Assembly (NCBI GenBank): GCA_020436225.1
Contig: JAGQYE010000043.1
Coordinates: forward strand, 1 to 35,831
Direction: 5' to 3'
Source: Bacteroidota bacterium
Lineage (GTDB): Bacteria; Bacteroidota; Bacteroidia; Chitinophagales; JADIYW01
DNA: 35,831 nucleotides
Shown here: piece by piece, positions 22,790 to 32,600 of the stretch
Layout: each line of letters opens with the position of its first letter
How positions within the stretch are numbered: the first letter of the stretch is position 1
Notes under the pieces: generated by a model
The model's input: the letters and a program-made list of their open reading frames with translations, nothing else
Database searches by the model: none
Told to the model about the DNA's origin: nothing
Made by a program: the position numbers and the translations under genes

Positions 22790-23887
22790 TTATGGATTGA
22801 TGGTAAGGAAAATATAGGCTATTAAATTAACCAACAAAACAACACCATAAACGACATTACTTCTTCCACCAATTAAAGATAACATCACTGTAAAAATAGA
22901 AATAACCAAAAGGATGATTGGTAAAATATCTAATCCTAATATTACTGGAAAATTATAAATATAACCGGCAAGCGATACAATTGGAATCGTTAATCCAATA
23001 CTGGCAATTGCTGAGCCTAAGGCTAAATTTAAGCTGGTTTGTAATCTATTTTTAAGAGCGGCATTAACGGCTGCAATTCCTTCGGGCAACAAAATAACTG
23101 CGGCAATAATTATACCGACTAAACTTTTTGGAAGTCCGTAATTTACAATGACTTTTTCTAAAGGTGTCGATAAGCTTTTTGCCAATAGAATAACGATGGT
23201 TAAGCTGATTAACAAAAACAGAACACTAATGATAAATGAAACATTAGAAATGGTGTGGTTTTTAGAATTCTCATTTTCTTCTTCATCCACTATAAAATAT
23301 TCTCTATGTCGAGTTGTTTGTGCCGCTATGAAAGAAGCATAAATGGCAATGCAAGCCACAAAAACAAACAATATTTGCGCTTCCGTGTAATATGGACCAG
23401 GTTCACTTTTGGTAAACGATGGAACTATCATGGTAAACGCCACTATAGATATCAAAGAAACCAACGCTATTTTTACGGAATGCGGAGAAAAGGTTTGTGT
23501 AATGTATTTACGACCGCCGAGAAATAAACTCAAGCCAACAATTCCGTTCAATAAAAGCATGACAGCCGAATAGACTGTATCTCTGGCGAAAGCGGCATAT
23601 TTATCTCCGCCTTTTATCATTAATGAAACTATTATCGCCACTTCAATTATTGTTATTGATACTGCTAAAATGATTGTTCCATACGGTTCGCCTACACGAT
23701 GTGCAATAATTTCGGAGTGATGAACGGCAGACATTACACAAAATACAAGTAAAACACCTGCGATGGTTTGCAACAAACCATTATTATCAAGATAACCGGA
23801 AAGATAAAGTATAACAGCTAAGATTGGAATAGATGTTGTCCATTCGTAGAATTTTCTAATATGATTTAGATTTCGAATTCTCTCCAT
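22790..23887 (-). CDS. chaA: ChaA-type Na+(Ca2+)/H+ antiporter
   Basis: The 365-residue product has about eleven hydrophobic segments arranged as two related halves, as in the CaCA superfamily. The first half contains VHHSEIIAHRVGEPYGTIILAVSITIIEVAIIVSLM and the following RDTVYSAVMLLLNGIVGLSLFLGGRKY. The second contains LPEGIAAVNAALKNRLQTSLNLALGSAIASIGLTIPIVS and GRSNVVYGVVLLVNLIAY. These closely follow E. coli ChaA segment by segment. An acidic cytosolic loop (VDEEENENS) replaces the longer acidic loop of E. coli. It should exchange monovalent or calcium ions for protons at the inner membrane. Behind its stop, AAACGAAA and TTTCGTTT (22761-22789) can form a hairpin that may terminate transcription. 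The IS lies just beyond. Confidence 0.9.
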   Translation of the reverse strand: MERIRNLNHIRKFYEWTTSIPILAVILYLSGYLDNNGLLQTIAGVLLVFCVMSAVHHSEIIAHRVGEPYGTIILAVSITIIEVAIIVSLMIKGGDKYAAFARDTVYSAVMLLLNGIVGLSLFLGGRKYITQTFSPHSVKIALVSLISIVAFTMIVPSFTKSEPGPYYTEAQILFVFVACIAIYASFIAAQTTRHREYFIVDEEENENSKNHTISNVSFIISVLFLLISLTIVILLAKSLSTPLEKVIVNYGLPKSLVGIIIAAVILLPEGIAAVNAALKNRLQTSLNLALGSAIASIGLTIPIVSLAGYIYNFPVILGLDILPIILLVISIFTVMLSLIGGRSNVVYGVVLLVNLIAYIFLTINP

Positions 23888-24150
23888 AAACTAAGTATCT
23901 AATTGTATTTTATGAGTTGTGTGGTTTAATTTAATAGTATTTTTTTTATTTATTTGATTATCAAATTGAACCTTTTGTTCTACTATTCATTATTTTTTAT
24001 TGAATAATCCTATCTTTCAAAACACACAACGGGTTATATTTATCTTTTTATAACAATTATGAAGATAAGTTGTTGAGTAGAATTTCAAACATTCTAATAA
24101 ATTAAAAAAACATCAACATATTGAATACTTTTATCATTTCGTTATTGCGC
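23888..24150. other. Intergenic stretch without gene
   Basis: This 263-base AT-rich gap between chaA and the unknown 24151-24837 gene holds no supported gene, clear hairpin or repeat. It must contain the chaA promoter, but I see no convincing TTTG/TAnnTTTG pair. Confidence 0.5.
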
Positions 24151-24837
24151 TCAATCAACTTTGAGTTGCCTTCCTATAATTTTCCCATTATCAGAAAAGT
24201 TATCTGTTTCTTGTCCTTCAATAATTGACCAACCTAATATTTCTAATTGATGATTAGTCAACTGTTCCTTATTAAATTCAGCAAGATGAATATTTCCATA
24301 TTTACATAAGAATATGCTCAATTGCTCATTTTCGTCAAACAAAGAGATATATTCTGGAACGCTTGGATCGCAACGAATTATCCAAAAAAGTATTTCTATA
24401 ATTTCTTGCAAATTTTCAATATCGAATACTAAAGTTTCACTAAAAGAATTACATCCAACAAGCTTTTCAAGTTTTTGATACGCATTTTCCAATGGTGCAT
24501 ACTTGTTCGATTTATTGCCGAATAAATCCAGCTTTAAATGTGATAAAACAAATATTTTTCGACTATTAATAAATTGAAAAATGCATTTTAGATGTTCACT
24601 AAGTTTTACTGTAAAAGTTTCGATTTCGTGATGATTAATACTGATGATTTTATTAAATGTTGCATAAGTCAATTCTTCGTATTGCAATGCATCGAATTGC
24701 TTTATATACAAACGAGTATCTTCCGAGTTGGAATATTCTTCTTCATCATCATAAAAAGCCTTTTGTAGCTTTGAAATTTCAGAAGCAATTATTTTCTTAT
24801 GATGAAAAATTTCTATACGTGAAATAGGATTAATCAT
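24151..24837 (-). CDS. Hypothetical protein, 228 residues
   Basis: I do not recognise this protein. It has no signal peptide or membrane segment and is acidic (DDEEEYSNSEDT near residue 30; many E/D throughout), so it is probably cytosolic. The N-terminal MINPISRIEIFHHKKIIASEISKLQKAFYDDEEEYSNS and the central LENAYQKLEKLVGCNSFSETLVFDIENLQEIIEILFWIIRCDPSVPEYISLFDENEQLSIFLCKYGNIHL suggest a helical N-terminal half and a mixed C-terminal half. The frame is uninterrupted, its codon use resembles its neighbours, and it begins at ATG. It stands alone on the minus strand between chaA and the drug exporter, with about 140 bases to the latter, so it may have its own promoter. Confidence 0.65.
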   Translation of the reverse strand: MINPISRIEIFHHKKIIASEISKLQKAFYDDEEEYSNSEDTRLYIKQFDALQYEELTYATFNKIISINHHEIETFTVKLSEHLKCIFQFINSRKIFVLSHLKLDLFGNKSNKYAPLENAYQKLEKLVGCNSFSETLVFDIENLQEIIEILFWIIRCDPSVPEYISLFDENEQLSIFLCKYGNIHLAEFNKEQLTNHQLEILGWSIIEGQETDNFSDNGKIIGRQLKVD

Positions 24838-24975
24838 TACTATTTTTATTTAATGAAGATAAAAATAAAATATGCGAAATAACTGTTTTGATGAGAATAA
24901 AGCTCTTTTCTTTCACAATATAAAATAGTTACTTCAAGCTATATCATTAACTACGTTACAAAGTTGATTGGCATT

Positions 24976-26202
24976 TTACGGATTGACTTTCTCACGGATA
25001 CCCAAAAATATAACTACGGCAGACAAAGTAGTAAAGAGTGCAATAATCCAACTCATCGTCCAAGGATTGCCATCTGAAGTTGCAAAGATGGCGATAAGAA
25101 TAGTAGAAATGATTCCACTTCCATATTGAAGTGAGCCTAATAAAGCGGCTCCTGCTCCAGCCATTTCAGGTACCTTGTCTAAAGCTGCTGCTGTGGTACA
25201 TGCAGCAATAATTCCATTCATACTAAATACAAAAATCATAGGAATTAAGACGCTAAATATTCCACCAATTTCTAATTTCACTAAAGTAACTAATACTAAA
25301 CTTGCCAGCATAGCAATAAACGTTGACACTTTGAGCAAAAAATTGAGACTGAATTTTCTGACTAATTTTCTATTTAAAAAACTTAAGCCTGCAATTCCAA
25401 CAATATTAATTCCGAATAAGTATCCGTAATATTCCGGTTTTACTCCGAAATAATTTATGTAAACCATTGGCGAACCGGCAATAAAAGCATAAGCACTCAC
25501 ATAAAAAAAGGTTACACAAAGTGTATATGTCATAAATCTTCTATTCGTGATTAAGAGTTTATACTTTGCAAACACATGCCATAAGTCTTCTTTACTTATT
25601 CGTTCTTCAGGTAAAGTTTCGGGTAAGACGAATGAAAGCAAAAGCAATATAACACCAATGACTGCGAGCAACCAAAAGATACTATGCCAAGTGCTAATTA
25701 CTAACATTTGACCTCCAATTAATGGACCAGCAATTGGTGCAATTGCCATTACAATCATCAACGTAGATAGCATTTCCGCAGCTTTTGTTTTATCATACAT
25801 ATCTCGAATCATGGCGCGAGTAAGCATTGGACCTGTGCAAGCACCTAAAGCTTGTATTACGCGCCAAAATATAATTTCAACTAAAGTTTGCGACAATGCA
25901 CATCCGACGGAGCCAACAATATATAAAGCCAAACCCATGTATAGTGGTTTCTTCCTCCCGTATTTATCACTAATTGGACCCCAAAAAATTTGTGCTATAG
26001 AAAAACCAATAAGAAAACCAGTAATCGTCAATTCAATTTCTCCATGTAACATTTGATGCATTTTAGGCATTGCCGGTAAGTAAATATCAACTGAAAGCGA
26101 GGTCATTGCCATTAATGCACTAAGAATTCCCAATAAAAGAATACTTGAGATTTCATTTTTTGCAGAAATGGATTTTATATTCGTTTGCATTTTACTCTTC
26201 AT
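24976..26202 (-). CDS. Bcr/CflA-family multidrug efflux transporter (MFS)
   Basis: The 408-residue product has twelve predicted transmembrane segments. The first, with the family motif LSVDIYLPAMPKM, identifies the Bcr/CflA (DHA1) drug:H+ antiporters. Other signatures are FSIAQIFWGPISDKYGRKKPLYMGLALYIVGSVGCALS (MFS motif A, GPxSDxxGRK) and RVIQALGACTGPMLTRAMIRDMY (motif B). IAPIAGPLIGGQM is motif C of antiporters. It exports drugs or metabolites across the inner membrane using the proton gradient. A -7-like TAACTTTG lies at 26212-26219 on the minus strand, just before the ATG. Together with the nearby monooxygenases and VOC proteins it gives the region a xenobiotic-handling look (inference). 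The specific substrate is unknown. Confidence 0.92.
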   Translation of the reverse strand: MKSKMQTNIKSISAKNEISSILLLGILSALMAMTSLSVDIYLPAMPKMHQMLHGEIELTITGFLIGFSIAQIFWGPISDKYGRKKPLYMGLALYIVGSVGCALSQTLVEIIFWRVIQALGACTGPMLTRAMIRDMYDKTKAAEMLSTLMIVMAIAPIAGPLIGGQMLVISTWHSIFWLLAVIGVILLLLSFVLPETLPEERISKEDLWHVFAKYKLLITNRRFMTYTLCVTFFYVSAYAFIAGSPMVYINYFGVKPEYYGYLFGINIVGIAGLSFLNRKLVRKFSLNFLLKVSTFIAMLASLVLVTLVKLEIGGIFSVLIPMIFVFSMNGIIAACTTAAALDKVPEMAGAGAALLGSLQYGSGIISTILIAIFATSDGNPWTMSWIIALFTTLSAVVIFLGIREKVNP

Positions 26203-26478
26203 TTTATACTACAAAGTTACAAGAGGTTGGTTATCTGAAATGTACATACATTACAGTTGTATTTACCTAAATTACTGATTTAAACGATTACCATGTCGTC
26301 TGATTTAATTAACAGCATCTGATACTTTTTTGTTGGTTACTAAATGCAGTTAAAACATTAATGTTACGTTACGCCTTTGCAAAACGAAGTAGTTTGTGGG
26401 CGTTAAAAATAAGTGAGACCTAATTAAAGAAATGAGAATTGTTTACTTTTATTTTAAATAAATATATAGTCGAAATAA

Positions 26479-26919
26479 CTAATCGTCGATTCTAACGAAA
26501 TTATCTTGCATATCAAAAATCAAATCAATATCACTGTTCAAGCTTAACTTTTGTTTTTTGTTTTGGATTTCCCAACCTACAATGTAATTACTTGGATAAT
26601 GTGTTTGTACGTAATTACGAAGTTTAGAAGAAATAACGTTATCCGGAAGTTTTGTATTTTTTCCGTCGATATCAATAATAAGTTTGGATTTATTAAACTC
26701 CAGTTTGTATCCGCAACTTAAATTTACTTCATACATATCATTGCTCCCATCATTATCTTTAACGGCTTTAGAAATGGCACAATCAGGAAAAAATGTAGAA
26801 ATATAATTTTTAATTTCTGATGGCACTTCTGCATCTTTTAAAACTACGTCTTTTGCGCAACTTGTTAAATATATAAACAATAGGAAAATTAAATTGAAGA
26901 TAGAACGAAACTTTATCAT
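26479..26919 (-). CDS. Lipoprotein with two PepSY-like (putative beta-lactamase-inhibitor-like) repeats
   Basis: The 146-residue product has a lipoprotein signal with lipobox YLTSC (Cys near residue 21). Two repeats of a PepSY-like fold follow. The first is VPSEIKNYISTFFPDCAI...YEVNLSCGYKLEFN..LIIDIDG, the second LPDNVISSKLRNYVQTHYPSNYIVGWEIQN..IDLIFDMQDNFVRID. This is the domain annotated in Bacteroidota as 'PepSY-like, BLIP-like'. Such proteins are exported and usually of unknown function; proposals include inhibition of proteases or binding of cell-wall components. C45 and C69, one in each strand pair, may form a disulfide. It is a single gene between the drug exporter (276-base gap with no gene) and the second monooxygenase. 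Confidence 0.8.
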   Translation of the reverse strand: MIKFRSIFNLIFLLFIYLTSCAKDVVLKDAEVPSEIKNYISTFFPDCAISKAVKDNDGSNDMYEVNLSCGYKLEFNKSKLIIDIDGKNTKLPDNVISSKLRNYVQTHYPSNYIVGWEIQNKKQKLSLNSDIDLIFDMQDNFVRIDD

Positions 26920-27088
26920 ATCAGTTATTTTTAATTATTAAAGAATCTCAAAATTATATATTTCAAATCTACTTATAATAATGCAAAAATGCTTGGATAT
27001 GTTCATTCGATGTTAAATTCCAATTTATTTATTGACTTAAAACAATAGAATGTTATTGCATTCAATTATGAAGAACAAAAAATAAACT

Positions 27089-28246
27089 CTATCGAAGTTG
27101 TTTGATTAAGTCATCTAAATACGAGATATCCATTATCTTATTGAATTGTTTTTTGTTGGCAGATTTAGGAAAATTCCGCATCATTGCATTTCTCAAACTA
27201 ATGGTAAATTTATTTTCCAAGTGTGCCATTTTCCCAATTCGCCAACTTGTGTTAACAATAAAATGTGCTTTATTCAATCTAATTTTCTCGTAGTGTTTAA
27301 ATGTTTCATCAATGGAAAAACCGGCATCGAGTAATTTACCAAAAGCATAAGCATCTTCAATTGCTTGGCAAGCACCTTGACCTAAATTTGGAGTTGTTGC
27401 ATGCGCTGCATCTCCAATTAAACCAACATTTTTTTTTTGCCATTTAAAGATAGGCTTGAGGTCAGTCATTTCATTGACAATAATTTGCGATTGACTTGTG
27501 GCTTCAATAATTTTCAATACATCGTTGTGGAAGTCGCGAAAGATATCAGTTAATTGTATGTCTTCTATATTTTTATTTTTTAGATTAATCAAAGCGTACC
27601 AATATACTTTTTGCTTGCCAATATGCACAAAACCGAAACGCTTGCCGCTTCCCCACGCTTCGATTGCAACAGCTTGATATTTTTCCGGCAATTCACAATC
27701 ACAAATTCCTCTCCAACAAATCTGATTGGCATTTCTAATAGTACTGTTTTCAAATAATTGTTCTCTAACGATTGATTTAATTCCATCAGCTCCTATCAGA
27801 TATTTACTTTTTACTGTAGAATTATCTTCAAAAGTCAATGTACAATCAGCATGTTGTTCAATTTTTTTTAAACGTTTTCCCAAATAAATATTAGAATTGC
27901 CAACAACATCGAAAAGTATTTGTTGTAAATCTCCTCTATGTATGGCGACCGTTTGAACGTTATATTTATGAGCGAACTCAGACAAATCCACCATAGAAAT
28001 TGGTTGAAGTTGTTCGTCAGTAATTTTCATTGTGTAAATAATATTTCCTGCTGCTTCGATTTGTTGATGAATGTCTAACTTTTTAAAAATCTGCATAGCA
28101 TTATTTGCCATTACTATACCTGCGCCAACGTGTTTAATTTCCGGTGCAGCTTCAAACACTTCTACATTAAATCCTTTTTGTTGTAATGTATGCGCAGTGG
28201 TTAGTCCGCCAATTCCTGCTCCAACTATTTGTATTGTATCTTTCAT
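27089..28246 (-). CDS. FAD-dependent monooxygenase (salicylate hydroxylase / UbiH-like)
   Basis: The 385-residue product is a second class A flavin monooxygenase. FAD-binding GxGxxG is in IQIVGAGIGGLTTAHTLQQKGFNVEVFEAAP. The DG motif is LIGADGIKSIVREQLF and the GD motif is VGLIGDAAHATTPNLGQGACQAIEDAYAFGKLL. The GDAAHATTPNLGQGA stretch is the classical form found in salicylate- and zeaxanthin epoxidase-like enzymes. It differs from the monooxygenase at 20319-21506, which has GDACDCPSLLSGQGS, so they are not recent duplicates. The aromatic or polyene substrate is unknown. The gene is monocistronic by spacing, with about 130 bases to the efflux operon. Confidence 0.88.
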   Translation of the reverse strand: MKDTIQIVGAGIGGLTTAHTLQQKGFNVEVFEAAPEIKHVGAGIVMANNAMQIFKKLDIHQQIEAAGNIIYTMKITDEQLQPISMVDLSEFAHKYNVQTVAIHRGDLQQILFDVVGNSNIYLGKRLKKIEQHADCTLTFEDNSTVKSKYLIGADGIKSIVREQLFENSTIRNANQICWRGICDCELPEKYQAVAIEAWGSGKRFGFVHIGKQKVYWYALINLKNKNIEDIQLTDIFRDFHNDVLKIIEATSQSQIIVNEMTDLKPIFKWQKKNVGLIGDAAHATTPNLGQGACQAIEDAYAFGKLLDAGFSIDETFKHYEKIRLNKAHFIVNTSWRIGKMAHLENKFTISLRNAMMRNFPKSANKKQFNKIMDISYLDDLIKQLR

Positions 28247-28379
28247 TTCAATTTTATGCTTTTGAAATTATTTAAAATCACCAATATTTTTTTCTATTGT
28301 TTTTATCTATATACAAATTAGTAAAAAACGAGATATTGAACAATATTTCAACTTATGCTTGATAGATTATTCCTACTTA

Positions 28380-29642
28380 TTAATGTTCATGTTCACTAGT
28401 GTTAGTCAATTTTGCATTGATAAAGAAAGCGCCTTTGGTTACGATTTGAGTATTGTTTGGAATATCTCGCACTAATGTAATAGCTGTATAACCCATATTA
28501 GAAACACCTTTCACTACTTCCAATTTCTCAAAGTTTACTACATTTTCTTGTTTAGTTGCAGTTGCTTGTTTTTCTGATTCCTTATGTTGATGGTCGTGTT
28601 CATCAGTGGCTTCGTGTGTTTCAATTGGCTGTTTATCTGTTATCATAAAAATATAATATTTTCCATCTGCGCTGACGATAGCATCATCAGGAACTGCAGG
28701 CGCTGTAAGATTATTCAAACTAACAATTCCGGTAATATTCATTCCATCTATTAAGCCGGATTTATTGCCTGTAACAGCACAATGCACAGAAATGGTTTTA
28801 CTTTCATTTTCAAACGAAGAACCAATACTAAAAATTTTTGCATCATATTCGTTTATCGGATTATTAGTTAATGTAAAATGAATAATCTGTCCGACTTTCA
28901 ACAATGGTAAATCTTTTTCAAAAACTTGTAAATCTAAATGAAGCGAACTATTATCTACAATCTCCGCAACCGGAGAAGATACATCTACATAACTTCCAAT
29001 TTTTGCAAATAAATTGCTGATTGTTCCATTTAACGGACTTGTTACAATTAATGCAGATTTTAGATTATTATTTGAAATCAAATTAGGATTGATGCCCATC
29101 AGTTGAATTTGTTGTTGCAACGATGCTTTTCGAGTAAGCAATGTGTTTAATTCTGCCTGTGCATTTTGTAGATTTTTCAAAGCACCCGCATTGCCATCAT
29201 TCAATTGTTTTTGTCGCTGTACTTCTTGTCCTGCAAAAATTATTTTACTTCCAATAGTTAAGTATTCTTCTTGCAAAAGAATAAATTGAGGATTTTCGAT
29301 TATGGCAATGATTTGTCCTTTTTTTACATGGTCGCCTATTTGCACATTCAACGTCTTTATAACGCCGCCATATAATGAAGTTGCGTTTGCCTTATTATTA
29401 TTGGGCACTCGCAAAATGCCATTCGCTTTTATAGTTGCTGTAAGTTCTTTGTTTTCAATTTTGCCGAATTGAATTCCTACTGCTTTAATTTGTGCTTGTG
29501 TAAGCGTTGCAATTGTTGGTGTTGTTTCTTCGTGTGCATGTTCTTCTGAAACTGATTTCTCATTTTCAGTTTTATGCGAATTGCTGCAACTCAATATCAA
29601 GAATGAAATAGCACTTATGTATAGAATTATATGATTTCTCAT
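28380..29642 (-). CDS. Periplasmic adaptor (membrane fusion) subunit of a heavy-metal RND efflux system, CusB/CzcB-like
   Basis: The 420-residue product is a lipoprotein (lipobox FLILSC) with the adaptor architecture. A barrel-sandwich half carries ATSLYGGVIKTLNVQIGDHVKKGQIIAIIENPQ, followed by a helical hairpin (QAELNTLLTRKASLQQQIQLMGI). The return half (LIVTSPLNGTISNLFAKIGSYVDVSSPVAEIVD) and beta-barrel and membrane-proximal domains follow. His-rich patches lie at both ends: HAHEE near residue 35, a strongly His/Asp-rich stretch near residues 342-354 (HEATDEHDHQHKE), and EHEH at the very C-terminus. They suggest metal binding or transfer. It lies 5 bases after the pump gene, so it is the last gene of the operon. 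Confidence 0.93.
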   Translation of the reverse strand: MRNHIILYISAISFLILSCSNSHKTENEKSVSEEHAHEETTPTIATLTQAQIKAVGIQFGKIENKELTATIKANGILRVPNNNKANATSLYGGVIKTLNVQIGDHVKKGQIIAIIENPQFILLQEEYLTIGSKIIFAGQEVQRQKQLNDGNAGALKNLQNAQAELNTLLTRKASLQQQIQLMGINPNLISNNNLKSALIVTSPLNGTISNLFAKIGSYVDVSSPVAEIVDNSSLHLDLQVFEKDLPLLKVGQIIHFTLTNNPINEYDAKIFSIGSSFENESKTISVHCAVTGNKSGLIDGMNITGIVSLNNLTAPAVPDDAIVSADGKYYIFMITDKQPIETHEATDEHDHQHKESEKQATATKQENVVNFEKLEVVKGVSNMGYTAITLVRDIPNNTQIVTKGAFFINAKLTNTSEHEH

Positions 29643-29647
29643 GTCGA

Positions 29648-32600
29648 TTACTGATTAGTTAATGAATAAATATTAATTACTGATTGATTGATTTGCTGAA
29701 TACTTTTTAGATAATTTAATTGTACATCAGTTGCTGTTTGTAATGCAAAAAGATATTCAACATAAGTAATATCGCCGGTGCGATAGCCCAATTGTGCGGC
29801 AGCAACCATATCATTGGCATTGGGTAAAGCTTGTTTTTGATAATAGTTAAACTCCAACAAATTTTGTTCATATTGTTGTATGGCATTTTTCAATTGTGCT
29901 TCTAATAAAATTTGCTCTTGTTGAATACTTTCAGATATAGCTTGTTGTTTATAAGCTAAAGAATTTATTCTAGCTTTGGTAGATCCAAATGTCAACGGAA
30001 CTGAAATACCGACATTGACAAAACTAAATCGTTTGCGTGAATCAAAATATTTTTCTTGCCCGTTTATCGTTTGGAAACCTATCAACGATTGATTGGTATA
30101 AGCAATTGTGAAATCAGGCAAACCTTGTGCCTTTTCTACTTTTTTCGTTTGTTCTGCAGCTAAAATTTCTTGATACAAATTTTTAATTGTCGGATGTTGA
30201 GCAACAGTTGAACTATCTAACAATGTACTTGCTTGCAATGGTTGAAAAATAGAATCTGTACTAACTACAAACGGCTCATTGAAATTCATCCATGCTTGTA
30301 AATTTTGATAGGCATTTCGTAAATACATATCATTTTGTTTAAGCAATAAATTAATTTCACCTTGTTTAGCTTGAGCTGAACTAATTTCTACTTTTTTGGT
30401 GTCTCCGGTTTGGAATCGCAATTCTGCCACTCTTATAAAATCGCGATACAAGCTATCTAAAAACATCAATTGTATTTTATTATGTTGCAAGTATTGAATT
30501 TGATAATAAAATGTACGCACTTGATTTTTCAATTCAAGTATTTTGATTTCGCTTTGTAGTTCTTTACTTTTTATTTGTTCATTTACAAGCTGTTTTCTTG
30601 CGCCAAATAAAGATGGAAATGGAATTGTTTGTGCTATCTGAAAAGACTGATCAAATTTTATGCTGTTGTATTGACCTAATTGAACATTAAAATCCATTTT
30701 TGGAATTTCTGCTGATGTTTTATAAAGACTTTTAGTTGATTTTAATTCTAAATCTGATGCTTTAATGTTACCATTATTTTGTAAGGCAATATTTATTGCT
30801 TCATCTACATTTATAATTCTAATATTTTGAGCATTCAATTTTAGATTAGCAAACGAAAGCAACAATAGTAACAATGCAATAGATTTCATTTTTATTTTTT
30901 TGTTGAAATTTATTTTTGAATAAAAAATAATGTAGAGCAAAGGCAACACAAACAAGGTTAAGAAAGTAGCTGATATCAAACCACCAATAACTACTGTAGC
31001 TAAAGGCTTTTGCACCTCCGCTCCTGCGCTTGTACTGATTGCCATTGGCAAGAAACCAAGGCTTGCAACAGTTGCTGTCATTAAAACCGGACGTAATCGT
31101 TCTTTTGTTCCTTCATAAACACGTTTAAGCATTTCAGAAACTCCATCTTTTTCTAATTGATTAAAAGTTCCTATTAATACAATTCCATTTAATACAGCTA
31201 CACCAAACAATGCGATAAATCCGACGCCGGCAGAAATGCTGAATGGCATTCCACGCAACCACAATGCAAAGACGCCTCCAATGGCACTCATTGGAATTGC
31301 CGTAAATATTAAACTTGCTTGTTTAAAAGAATGAAATGTAAAATACAATAACGAAAAAATAAGCAATAACGAAACCGGAACAGCTATCATCAAACGATTG
31401 CTTGCTTTTTGTAAATTTTCAAATTGTCCGCCATACGTAAAATAATATCCGGTTGGCAATTTAATTTGTGCGTTTAGTTGTTGCTGAATTTCTTCTACTA
31501 CACTTTGCACATCTCTTCCGGAAACATTGAAACCAATTACAATTCTGCGTTTACTACTTTCTCTGCTAATTTGTGCAGCTCCTAATTTATAATTTATAGT
31601 TGCCACTTGTGACAATGGAATTTGATTCCCTGTATTGGTTGGTATCATCATATTGCTTACATCATCAATGCTTGTTCGATATGTACTATCTAAGCGAACA
31701 ACTAAATCAAAACGTCTTTCGTTTTCAAAAACTTGTCCTGCTGTTTTTCCTGCAAAAGCTGTACTCAACACATCGTTTACATCTTCTACATTGATGCCAT
31801 AATTGGCTAAACGAGTTCGGTCGTACTCCACATTAATTTGAGGAAGTCCGCTAACCTGCTCGACTTGAGGAGCTGTAGTTCCATCTACATTTTGGATAAC
31901 TTTGCTTACTTTATCTGCATAAAATGCAAGGCTATCTAAGTTTTCTCCAAAAATTTTCACTGCTACATCTTGACGAATGCCTGTCATTAACTCATTAAAG
32001 CGCATTTGTATAGGTTGATTTTTTTCAAAGAAAACGCCGGGAATTACTTCTAATGCTTCACTTATTTCATCAACTAACTCATCATAGGTTTTTGACATTT
32101 TCCATTCTTTTTGAGGTTTCAAGATTATCATTAAATCAGTAGCTTCCGGTGGCATTGGATCGGTTGGCACTTCTGCTGTTCCCGTTTTTCCTACTACCAT
32201 TTTTACTTCATCAAATTTTTTAATAATTCTTGATGCTTGCATTGAAGTTTCTATACTTTGACTTAAGGAGCTTCCTTGTGGTAAAATACAATGAAACGCA
32301 AAATCACCTTCTTGTAATTGTGGAATAAATTCTCCTCCTAAATTTCTAAAAACAAAAAGGCTGATGACAAACAATAAAAAGGTAGCGCCAACAATTTGAT
32401 ATTTTAATTGGACTGCTTTTTGTAAAAGTGGCTGATAAAGATGCTGCAATTTGTTCATTATTTTGTCTGAAATAGTTGCTTTATATAACCCATTTTTAGA
32501 CAAGCACAAGGCACACATCATTGGTATGTATGTCAATGATAAAATTAAAGCGCCAAAGATGGCAAAGCCAACAGTTTTAGCCATAGGCGCAAACATTTTG

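Noticed and set aside
20319..28246. The two FAD monooxygenases as a recent tandem duplication
   Set aside because: Their GD motifs differ strongly (GDACDCPSLLSGQGS versus GDAAHATTPNLGQGA) and the overall sequences do not align closely.
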